A stretch of 64,000 nt of DNA from positions 1 through 64,000 of the forward strand of contig JANQEU010000046.1 in assembly GCA_028278225.1 (NCBI GenBank). Reading direction: 5' to 3'. Of the stretch, positions 53,820 to 62,197 are shown one piece after another (position 1 is the stretch's first letter; each line of letters opens with the position of its first letter). The position numbers and the translations under genes are program-made. The notes below the pieces were generated by a model. It was not told the DNA's origin. It saw nothing but the letters and a program-made list of their open reading frames with translations, and did not search any database. Source of the DNA: Cyclobacteriaceae bacterium. GTDB lineage: Bacteria > Bacteroidota > Bacteroidia > Cytophagales > Cyclobacteriaceae.

Positions 53820-56800
53820 ATGAGAAACAGTCAGTTTAAATGGAATGTGGGGTATTCTAAAGCACTCATTTTGGTGGCCTTCTGCGTTTGTGTTATCAAA
53901 GATGTATCGGCGCAATCAACATTGTTCACAAAGCTAAAACCCAAACAAACCAATATTCGATTCAATAATGAAATAGAAGACACCAAGGAACACAACATAC
54001 TGATATACTCTAATTTTTACGGTGGAGGCGGAGTAGGTATAGGTGACATCAATAATGACGGACTGCTTGATGTTTTTTTTGCAGGAAATCAGGTCGGAGA
54101 CAAGCTATATCTGAACAAGGGAGATCTGGTTTTTGAGGACATCACAGATGATGCAGGCATCGTTGATAACGGAGGTTGGTCATCCGGGATTTTATTTGGA
54201 GATGTAAATGGTGACGGTTTTCAGGATATATATGTGACAAGAGAGCTCTATGATCATCAACCGGAGATCAGGCGAAACAAGCTGTATATCAACAACGGAG
54301 ATCTCTCATTCACTGAAAGCTCAATGCAATGGGGGGTGGATAACAGTGAACGCACCCGGCACGCCACCTACCTTGACTACGACAAAGATGGAGACATCGA
54401 TCTGTTTCTTTTAAATCAACCGCCGAACCCTGGTGATTATTCTGATTTCTACGGTACTGATTTATTGATCCACAAATACAGCACAGTTCTTTATGAAAAC
54501 CGCGGGGATAGATTTGTTGATGTTTCAGCAAATGCCGGAGTCTACAAACCGGGATTTCCAAATAGTGTAACTGCCAGTGATCTGAACAATGACGGCTGGA
54601 CGGATCTTTATGTTGCAAATGATTTTTGGGTGGAAGATTTTATCTACATCAACAATGGGGACGGGACTTTTTCTGACAAGCTGGAAGACCTTACCAGGCA
54701 TATCTCATTTAGCAGTATGGGTATAGACGCCGGCGATATTGACAATGATGGAAATTTGGATGTAATGGTACTGGACATGGTGGCCGAGGACAACTATCGG
54801 TTAAAAGCCAACATGGGTGGTATGAATACTGAAGCATTTTGGAAAGTTGTGGCTGACGGAGGTCACTACCAGTATATGTTCAATACACTTCACTACAATA
54901 ATGGGAATTCGCACTTCAGTGATATTGCTCAGCTAGCCAATGTAGCATCCACCGACTGGAGTTGGTCTAACCTGATGGCCGATTTTGATAACGACGGATG
55001 GAAAGACATTCATATCACAAACGGCCTGATGAGAGACATCCGCAACACAGATGCAAACCGGGAATTTAAAAAAAAGGTAGAAACTGCGCTTTTCAACTAC
55101 ATACAAACCAACCCTAATCTAAGGAATGTTACCGTCTGGGATGTCGTTGATTTTGAAACTATGATGACTGTTACCCCCTCAGTGAAACTGCCCAACTATG
55201 CTTATAAAAATAACAGGGACCTGACATTTAAGAATGTAACAGAGCAATGGGGGCTTGATCAAAAAACTTTTTCAAACGGATCGGCTTATGGGGATCTTGA
55301 CAATGACGGGGATCTTGATCTTGTCGTCAGCAATGTAAATGACATTGCACTTGTATATCGAAACAATGCAGAAACCATTCCGGGATCTAATTATTTGAGA
55401 GTTAAACCGGTAGCGGACGAAAGCGGTGTTGTCAACCTTGGGACAAGGGTCCGGGTGGTAACCGGCGATTTAGATCAGTTGTTTGAGATCACCAGTGTTC
55501 GTGGTATGTATTCCACCAGCGAGCAAATTGCTCATTTTGGATTGGGCGAAAACACAATTGCGGATAAAGTAATAATCACCTGGCCGGATGGTAACGAGAA
55601 TATACTGACCAAAGTGAAAGCCGGACAAACCATTGAGGTGAAGTACAGCAAGTCGAAAATTCCCAAAAATTCGGTTGAGGCGGCAAAGACTATCTTCACT
55701 AATGCGTCTGCAGATGTCGGGCTGCAGGTCAGACACGTTGAAAACGCATTTGATGATTACAGCAGGCAGGTCTTGCTACCTCACAAAATGTCAACACTGG
55801 GACCTTGCCTGGCAGTTGGGGATGTGAATGGTGACGATCTTGATGACTTCTATTTTGGGGGATCTTCAGGACATACGGGCAGGGTTTTTATACAAAATGA
55901 GAAGGGATATTTTGAAAGGAGTATTTCCCAAAGCATTATTGATGACAAGGTACATGAGGATATGGGAGCTGTTTTTTTTGATGCCGACGAAGACGGAGAT
56001 CAGGACCTTTACGTAGTGAGTGGTGGGAATGAGTTTGCTGAAAATTCCAGGCAGTACGCGGACCGGCTTTACCTGAATGACGGAAATGGTCAATTCAATG
56101 AGGCCGAAAACTCACTTCCCGATTTATATTCAAGTGGATCAAAAGTGTATCCCAACGACATTGACGGTGACGGGGATCTTGATCTCTTTGTAGCAGGAAG
56201 GCACATACCATGGTCCTACCCCTTACCTGCCTCTAGCGCGATTTTACTTAACGAAGGTGGAAAATTTACTGATGCAACCAAGGAAATTGCCGGTGACCTC
56301 ATCAAAATAGGAATGGTAAATGATGCTGATTGGGTGGATTTTAGCGGAGATGGCAAAAAAGACCTTGTTTTGGTTGGTGAGTGGATGGAAATCACGCTTT
56401 TGAAATATGAAAATGGCGTCTTCACCGATGTCACAGGAAGTTCCGGGTTAGAAAACAGCACGGGATGGTGGTTTAGCGTTGAGTCAGGGGATATGGATAA
56501 TGATGGAGATATGGATTTCGTTGCCGGTAACCTGGGCCTGAACTATAAATATAAAGCAAGCCCAAAGGAGCCATTCGAGGTATATTATTATGATTTTGAC
56601 AATAATGGCTCAAATGATATTGTACTTACCTATTATAATTTCGGAGAAAAATTTCCACTTAGAGGAAGGTCCTGCTCATCTGAACAGGTCCCGGCAATAA
56701 AAGAAAAATTCGCCACCTATGACCTCTTTGCCAGGGCAGATGTGTTCGAAGTATACGGCTCCAGAAACCTGGAGCGCTCACTGCATTATCAGGCAAAGAC

Positions 56801-57173
56801 TTTCGCTAATTCCTATGTGGAAAATCTGGGCAACGGGCTTTTCAAAATGCATGCATTGCCTCAACAGGCTCAGTACTCTTCAATTAATGACATCCTCATA
56901 AAGGATTATAACAGCGATGGATATTTAGATATTCTGTCAGCCGGGAATCTGTACAATGCTGAAGTGGAGACAGCCAGAAATGATGCTGGAGTGGGGTTGC
57001 TGATGCTTGGAGACGGCAATGGCAATTTTGAAGCTGTATCAAGGGAGTTGAGCGGGTTTTTTGCACCCTATAATGTTAAAAACATGGCAGAGATCGACAT
57101 CAAGAATGTTCCTCATGTCATATTAGGATGCAACAACGATCAACTTCAGTTTTTCAAAGCGAGAAAGAATTAA
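53820..57173 (+). CDS. giant secreted VCBS/FG-GAP repeat protein with UnbV/ASPIC domain
   Basis: The protein has 1117 residues if the start is ATG at 53820 rather than 53805. A signal peptide ends near VSAQ. Many FG-GAP-type repeats of the form GDINNDGLLDVFFAGN, GDVNGDGFQDIYV and SDLNNDGWTDLYVAND build a beta-propeller with Ca2+-binding D-x-D-x-D-G loops. An UnbV/ASPIC domain lies in the middle (GTRVRVVTGDLDQLFEITSVRGMYSTSEQIAHFGLG). A second propeller follows (about residues 610-1110). It is probably an extracellular adhesin or scaffold. No lipobox and no type IX secretion signal is evident. Confidence 0.88.
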   Translation: MRNSQFKWNVGYSKALILVAFCVCVIKDVSAQSTLFTKLKPKQTNIRFNNEIEDTKEHNILIYSNFYGGGGVGIGDINNDGLLDVFFAGNQVGDKLYLNKGDLVFEDITDDAGIVDNGGWSSGILFGDVNGDGFQDIYVTRELYDHQPEIRRNKLYINNGDLSFTESSMQWGVDNSERTRHATYLDYDKDGDIDLFLLNQPPNPGDYSDFYGTDLLIHKYSTVLYENRGDRFVDVSANAGVYKPGFPNSVTASDLNNDGWTDLYVANDFWVEDFIYINNGDGTFSDKLEDLTRHISFSSMGIDAGDIDNDGNLDVMVLDMVAEDNYRLKANMGGMNTEAFWKVVADGGHYQYMFNTLHYNNGNSHFSDIAQLANVASTDWSWSNLMADFDNDGWKDIHITNGLMRDIRNTDANREFKKKVETALFNYIQTNPNLRNVTVWDVVDFETMMTVTPSVKLPNYAYKNNRDLTFKNVTEQWGLDQKTFSNGSAYGDLDNDGDLDLVVSNVNDIALVYRNNAETIPGSNYLRVKPVADESGVVNLGTRVRVVTGDLDQLFEITSVRGMYSTSEQIAHFGLGENTIADKVIITWPDGNENILTKVKAGQTIEVKYSKSKIPKNSVEAAKTIFTNASADVGLQVRHVENAFDDYSRQVLLPHKMSTLGPCLAVGDVNGDDLDDFYFGGSSGHTGRVFIQNEKGYFERSISQSIIDDKVHEDMGAVFFDADEDGDQDLYVVSGGNEFAENSRQYADRLYLNDGNGQFNEAENSLPDLYSSGSKVYPNDIDGDGDLDLFVAGRHIPWSYPLPASSAILLNEGGKFTDATKEIAGDLIKIGMVNDADWVDFSGDGKKDLVLVGEWMEITLLKYENGVFTDVTGSSGLENSTGWWFSVESGDMDNDGDMDFVAGNLGLNYKYKASPKEPFEVYYYDFDNNGSNDIVLTYYNFGEKFPLRGRSCSSEQVPAIKEKFATYDLFARADVFEVYGSRNLERSLHYQAKTFANSYVENLGNGLFKMHALPQQAQYSSINDILIKDYNSDGYLDILSAGNLYNAEVETARNDAGVGLLMLGDGNGNFEAVSRELSGFFAPYNVKNMAEIDIKNVPHVILGCNNDQLQFFKARKN

Positions 57174-57232
57174 TGTGAATCTCAAACTCCATTTGTATAT
57201 TTCTTCGAAAAGTTGCTTTTAATTTTTCAGTC

Positions 57233-60200
57233 ATGAAATCCATCCGGTATTTATTGGTATTAACCTTGTCATTGCTTTTTGTTTTCAGCTGTAAAAATGG
57301 TGACAGGGCAAAACAGGAAACTATCCGTGGTGAAGAACAGGTTGAGTCAAAAGACAAGGATCAGGAGACGAATGAGGAAAAACTAAGTGCCAGGGCTCTT
57401 GGTATTGCCTACCTTGAAGAAAACAAGCTCGAAGACGCGGAAATACAGTTTAAAAGAGTTATTGAACTGGCCCCGGAAGAGCCCCTTGGTCATGCCAACC
57501 TGGGAATTGTATACCTGAGGATGGGTGAATATGAAGAGGCTGAAAAACATCTGCTCCGGGCCAGGGAATTAGCTCCGGAGGATCCTGATATTCGCCTGAA
57601 TCTGTCCAAGGTCTACGAATTGATGGATGAAAGTGAAAAGTCAGTGGAAGAACTCAAGAAATCCGTAGAAATCTCCCCGGATCATGTAAAATCCCTTTAC
57701 AGTTTAGCGGAAACATACAGCGGCTCCTCAGATGAAAGTTCCATGTCAGAATGGGAAAAATACATAAACCAAATAGTTGAGGCTGCTCCGACGAATATCG
57801 TTTCCAAACTGTACCTGATTGAGTTCTTGTTGAAAAAGAATGACCCGGATCAGGCTATAAAGCAGCTCGAAGAATTGAGCCAGTTGTTTCCTGGTTTCCC
57901 GGTAGATGCGGAAGAGTTCTATGACAGCACTTTGGATCATTTGCACAATGACAATTTGGAGGAGGCACTGGATGCTTTCATAATTTTCCATCATTTCCTG
58001 AAGATCACCAATTCATACCAGTCCGGGATCCAGGAATTGAAAGGACCTGCCGGGACCAACATAGGTTATCCGGTCATGAGGTTCAGTGAGGCCACCGCTT
58101 CTGTTATCAGCGATGATGAATCCATCCTGGAGGCTATTCGATTTACGGATGCTACGGAATCAGCATTACTCGTAACCAAAATATCAAATTCGGAATTCAC
58201 AAGCCTGACCACCGGAGACTTTGACAGTGACGGAGACATCGATGTTTTTTATTCCTCCGGAGGATCGCATTACCTGTTTCAGAACGAATTTGGACGATAT
58301 GAGAATATTATCAGGGAGGCAAATATTGAAATTGAAGGAAATGTCAGGCATTCAACACTTTCAGATTACGACAACGACGGACATCTTGACTTACTGATCC
58401 TGAAAGAAAATGGTATCCAATTATTTGCAAATGTAAGTGCGGGGAAATTTGAACTTGTTGATGGAGGATTTACCGGTTTTGACAAGACCGGCACCTCAAC
58501 ATGTTTATCCCTGGATGCCGATCATGACGGGGATCTGGACCTGTTCGTAGGCGGGGAGAATGACCTCATGTTCAGAAATAACGGGGATAACTCCTTTACG
58601 GAAATATCGGAAGAAGTTGGATTTGAGGAAAACACAAGTCCCAGCACGGACCTGGGGCTCGGAGATTTCGACGATGACGGAGATATTGATCTGTTCGTGG
58701 TCAGAGAAGACGGAAAAAACATCCTCTACTCAAACCTCCGACAGGGCAAATTCCGTGACATTGCGATAGAAGCCGGAATTGAGCCTTTGCAGGGTTCCAG
58801 CGCAGCTGCTATTGGGGATTATAATAACGATGGATACCTGGATATACTTATTGCCGGATCGGCAAGCAGGCTTTACAAAAACAAAGGGGACGGATCATTT
58901 ATGAATGATACGATAGCTTCCAAGGCCTTTGATAGGCTGAAATCAGTGACAACTCACGATGTTGCCTTTCTCGATTTTGACAATGACGGATACCTGGATG
59001 TACTCACGGCCGGGAAAGGAATAGATGGGAAAAAAGGCAACTATCTGCTCCGAAATGACGGATCCGGAGATTTTGAGAATCTTGACAAATTAGATCCGCT
59101 TGAACTTTCAGGCGGCAGGAAGATCAGTTTCGCCGACTACAATCAGGATGGAGATCTAGATTTCTATTTTGCAGACGGGAACGGGCAATTGAGGCTTTTA
59201 AGAAATGACGGCGGTAATGTCAATCATCACTTAAAGATCCAATTAGTAGGATTGAGAACCGGCAGCGGCAAAAACAACTACTTTGGTATCGGGGCAAAAG
59301 TTGAAGTAAGGGCTGGCGACATGTACCAAATGCAGGTTGTGACATCACCAAATATCCATTTTGGCATGGGGAATCGTACCAAAGCCGATGTCGTTCGTAT
59401 CCTTTGGACCAATGGAGTTCCTCAAAACATTTTTAGTCCCGGCAGTGATGAAGATCTGATTGAAGCACAGGAACTCAAAGGAAGCTGTCCTTTTCTCTAT
59501 ACCTGGAATGGAAATGAATTTGTCTTTGTCAAAGACATGATGTGGCGCAGTGCTTTGGGTATGCCCATGGGGATCATGGGCACCAAAACAACTTATGGAT
59601 TCCCCAATGCCTCTGAGGAGTTTCTCAAAATACCTGGTGAGTTACTTCGTGAAAAAAATGGAAAGTACACCATTCAGATCACGGAAGAACTTTGGGAGAC
59701 GATATACAACGATGAGATAAAACTGATTGCCGTCGATCATCCCAAAGAGTCAGAGATCTATGTTGATGAAAAATTCATTGCACCTCCGTATCCGCCATTG
59801 AAAGTGTTAAAGGTTGTAAATCACAGGATACCGGTATCGGTTAAAGATGAGAATGGTGTTGATCTCCGTGAGTTGATCAGCAAGAAAGACAACCAATATA
59901 TTTCAAACTTTAAACGTAGGAAATATCAGGGCATCACTGAATTAAAAGATCTGATACTAGACCTGGGTAACATTTCGGATCTCGAAAACATTTACCTGTT
60001 TCTCAATGGCTGGATCTTTCCAACGGATGCCAGTATAAATGTTGCTTTGGCTCAATCAGATGAAATTAAAATCCGCCACCCTTCACTTGAGGTCATCAAT
60101 GAAGATGGCGTCTGGGAAGAAGTAATTGCCAACATAGGATTCCCTTCGGGTAAAAACAAAACGGTGATCGTGGATCTCTCAAACAAATTTTTGTCAAACC

Positions 60201-60790
60201 AGCGAAAGGTAAGGATCCGAACAAATATGGAAATTTACTGGGATCATATCTTCTTCGCCAAGGATGCAATGGTCGAGACGAGATTGACTGAAATGAAACC
60301 CATAGGGGCAAATCACCATTACAGGGGATTTTCTAAAAAGTTTAGAAAGGGTGGCAGATACGGCCCTCATTGGTTTGACTACGGTCAAGTATCCATCGAT
60401 CCAAAATGGAGGGATCTAACTGGAAACTACACCCGGTATGGGGACGTAACCGAATTGCTTCAAAATGCTGACGATCTATATATTGTGGCAAATGCCGGAG
60501 ATGAAACCACTATAGAATTTGATGCTACACAGCTTCCTGAACTTGATCAGGGATGGACCAGGGATTTTCTTATTTATAGTGTTGGATGGGTCAAGGATGG
60601 CGATCTAAACACTGCATCCGGACAAACAGTTTTGCCGCTTCCCTTTCACGGAATGAGCAGCTATCCTTATGGTGAGAATGAAAATTATCCATTAACTAAG
60701 AAGCACCTCGAATATCTTAATTCTTACAATACCAGAGAGATAGATACACACACATTCCAAACACTACTTTCCGGCAGTAACCGGGAGTAG
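57233..60790 (+). CDS. TPR plus VCBS/UnbV giant lipoprotein
   Basis: The 1185-residue protein has a lipoprotein signal (LLFVFSC). TPR units fill about residues 45-290 (ALGIAYLEENKLEDAEIQFKRVIELAPEEP and similar). FG-GAP-type repeats follow (about 310-650, GDFDSDGDIDVFYSSGG). An UnbV/ASPIC domain (about 655-745) and an unassigned about 440-residue C-terminus (starting FLYTWNGNEFVFVKDMMWRS) complete it. The C-terminus contains KNKTVIVDLSNKFLSNQRKVRIR, a beta-rich segment. A TPR scaffold joined to a Ca2+-binding propeller suggests a surface assembly. It follows the previous gene by 59 bp and ends 5 bp from a convergent gene. Confidence 0.88.
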   Translation: MKSIRYLLVLTLSLLFVFSCKNGDRAKQETIRGEEQVESKDKDQETNEEKLSARALGIAYLEENKLEDAEIQFKRVIELAPEEPLGHANLGIVYLRMGEYEEAEKHLLRARELAPEDPDIRLNLSKVYELMDESEKSVEELKKSVEISPDHVKSLYSLAETYSGSSDESSMSEWEKYINQIVEAAPTNIVSKLYLIEFLLKKNDPDQAIKQLEELSQLFPGFPVDAEEFYDSTLDHLHNDNLEEALDAFIIFHHFLKITNSYQSGIQELKGPAGTNIGYPVMRFSEATASVISDDESILEAIRFTDATESALLVTKISNSEFTSLTTGDFDSDGDIDVFYSSGGSHYLFQNEFGRYENIIREANIEIEGNVRHSTLSDYDNDGHLDLLILKENGIQLFANVSAGKFELVDGGFTGFDKTGTSTCLSLDADHDGDLDLFVGGENDLMFRNNGDNSFTEISEEVGFEENTSPSTDLGLGDFDDDGDIDLFVVREDGKNILYSNLRQGKFRDIAIEAGIEPLQGSSAAAIGDYNNDGYLDILIAGSASRLYKNKGDGSFMNDTIASKAFDRLKSVTTHDVAFLDFDNDGYLDVLTAGKGIDGKKGNYLLRNDGSGDFENLDKLDPLELSGGRKISFADYNQDGDLDFYFADGNGQLRLLRNDGGNVNHHLKIQLVGLRTGSGKNNYFGIGAKVEVRAGDMYQMQVVTSPNIHFGMGNRTKADVVRILWTNGVPQNIFSPGSDEDLIEAQELKGSCPFLYTWNGNEFVFVKDMMWRSALGMPMGIMGTKTTYGFPNASEEFLKIPGELLREKNGKYTIQITEELWETIYNDEIKLIAVDHPKESEIYVDEKFIAPPYPPLKVLKVVNHRIPVSVKDENGVDLRELISKKDNQYISNFKRRKYQGITELKDLILDLGNISDLENIYLFLNGWIFPTDASINVALAQSDEIKIRHPSLEVINEDGVWEEVIANIGFPSGKNKTVIVDLSNKFLSNQRKVRIRTNMEIYWDHIFFAKDAMVETRLTEMKPIGANHHYRGFSKKFRKGGRYGPHWFDYGQVSIDPKWRDLTGNYTRYGDVTELLQNADDLYIVANAGDETTIEFDATQLPELDQGWTRDFLIYSVGWVKDGDLNTASGQTVLPLPFHGMSSYPYGENENYPLTKKHLEYLNSYNTREIDTHTFQTLLSGSNRE

Positions 60791-60795
60791 GATTA

Positions 60796-61941
60796 TTATC
60801 TGTTGGAAGCCGAATAATCTCTGTAGATATACTTCTCAAACTCCACCCAGTGTTCATCGGTCATACGCCCGGGAGTAAACAGACATATCCCGGAAGCTCC
60901 GTTTATCATTGACTGTTCAATTGCCGCCCCAATTTCTTCGGGTAACAGTCCATGGTTTTCAGGATCTTTTTCTTCAGTTTTCTTTTCCGGATCAGGGCAA
61001 ATAAAAAGACCGCTAATGACTGGTTTGCGATCATCAAGTGCAGTAACAGCTTCATTGGTTACATCACCGATCCAATCCGTACCCTCCAGGTAAAAGTCAT
61101 TGTAATTCATAGGGAAAAATGCATCCAGATTCCACTTATCCCACTCCTGCCGCACAATCTTTTTTGCAACGGAATTCGGGCCGGGGAAAACAGCAGCATT
61201 GATCTCCTTTCCTTTTGAGTGGGCCATATCCGCCAGTCGATTAACGATGCTGGTTATCAAATCATATCGGAACTGTTTCCATTCTTCCACCTGCGAGGGA
61301 TCGTCTGCTGCTTTTATATCGATTCCCGTTTTCTCCTGAAAATCAGATGTACACTGATCGCAGTAACAATAATCATATTGCGGATATTCCCTATCCATTA
61401 CCAGGCCGTACTTGTCCCACAGGCCTCTCGCCAGTATCACATCCGGGAACCGGATATAGTCAAGATGAATGGCATCTACTTCAGGAACATCCGCAACAGC
61501 ACCATACATATTCTCCAAAAACCGGTATGTACCTTCCTTGCTGGGACATAGGAATTTGTAATAGGGAACATACGCCGGTTTATCCAAAGCCGATTCACCC
61601 AAACCGTTGAAAGCGTACCAATCATCATCAATTCCCGGCTTCGGGCTTTGCACCATTGTCGGGATCCAGGTATGGAATCCGAGTCCAGCTTCTTTGGCGA
61701 TCTTCCCTACTCTTTTGTAGGTCTCAGGATCCTGTCCGCCATTGTACATCAAAACATCAACTCCTCTACTTTTTAATGTATCAAATTCACTACGTATCTC
61801 TTTATCCGTAGCTTCACCAGGCCCACCCAGCCAGGCATAAACTGGGATTTTCTCATTTTGTTGCGGGGTACATGAAATGCATAACAGCATCAGGGCAATC
61901 AGGTATAATTTCATTGGATTTGTTCGATTTTTCTTAAACAA
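60796..61941 (-). CDS. GHL10-like TIM-barrel lipoprotein
   Basis: The frame is 381 residues; the likely start is Met10 (ATG at 61912-61914, MKLYLIALMLLCISC), a lipoprotein signal. The fold resembles the glycosyl-hydrolase-like 10 family with the IHLDYIRFPD motif (Asp and Tyr near the active site), VYAWLGGPG at the barrel start and LDAFFPMNYNDF at a later strand. A paired cysteine segment (YDYCYCDQCTSDF) may bind metal. Catalysis is unproven for most relatives. The gene converges on the TPR-VCBS gene. Its substrate may be a glycan or peptidoglycan fragment. Confidence 0.72.
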   Translation of the reverse strand: MFKKNRTNPMKLYLIALMLLCISCTPQQNEKIPVYAWLGGPGEATDKEIRSEFDTLKSRGVDVLMYNGGQDPETYKRVGKIAKEAGLGFHTWIPTMVQSPKPGIDDDWYAFNGLGESALDKPAYVPYYKFLCPSKEGTYRFLENMYGAVADVPEVDAIHLDYIRFPDVILARGLWDKYGLVMDREYPQYDYCYCDQCTSDFQEKTGIDIKAADDPSQVEEWKQFRYDLITSIVNRLADMAHSKGKEINAAVFPGPNSVAKKIVRQEWDKWNLDAFFPMNYNDFYLEGTDWIGDVTNEAVTALDDRKPVISGLFICPDPEKKTEEKDPENHGLLPEEIGAAIEQSMINGASGICLFTPGRMTDEHWVEFEKYIYRDYSASNR

Positions 61942-62094
61942 TTTGACACGAGAATATCAGTCAACAAGATAATTCAAAATGTTTGTTTTAATGTTAAATT
62001 AACAGCGTAATGGATTGAAATATGGAATATTGGGTAATTGAGTATCAATTGTTGCTAACATAAGATATTCAACCTGCTCCATAATCTTTTACAT

Positions 62095-62122
62095 TTAGGG
62101 TATGACCAGGTAGTTACCCTAA
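62095..62122. promoter_or_regulatory. 8-bp inverted repeat upstream of the last gene
   Basis: TTAGGGTA (62095-62102) and TACCCTAA (62115-62122) are perfect inverted repeats with a 12-base spacer, about 75 bp upstream of the start codon at 62198. Because the gap between GHL10-like and last genes is divergent (61942-62197), it is a candidate operator for either. No protein that would bind it is visible nearby. Nothing else is evident in this gap. Confidence 0.4.
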
Positions 62123-62197
62123 GAGACTTAAAAACACCTTGTTAAGGCACATTACTTTCTGGTGGAGTTTTGTTTAATTGGAATTAAAGGCTCAAAT

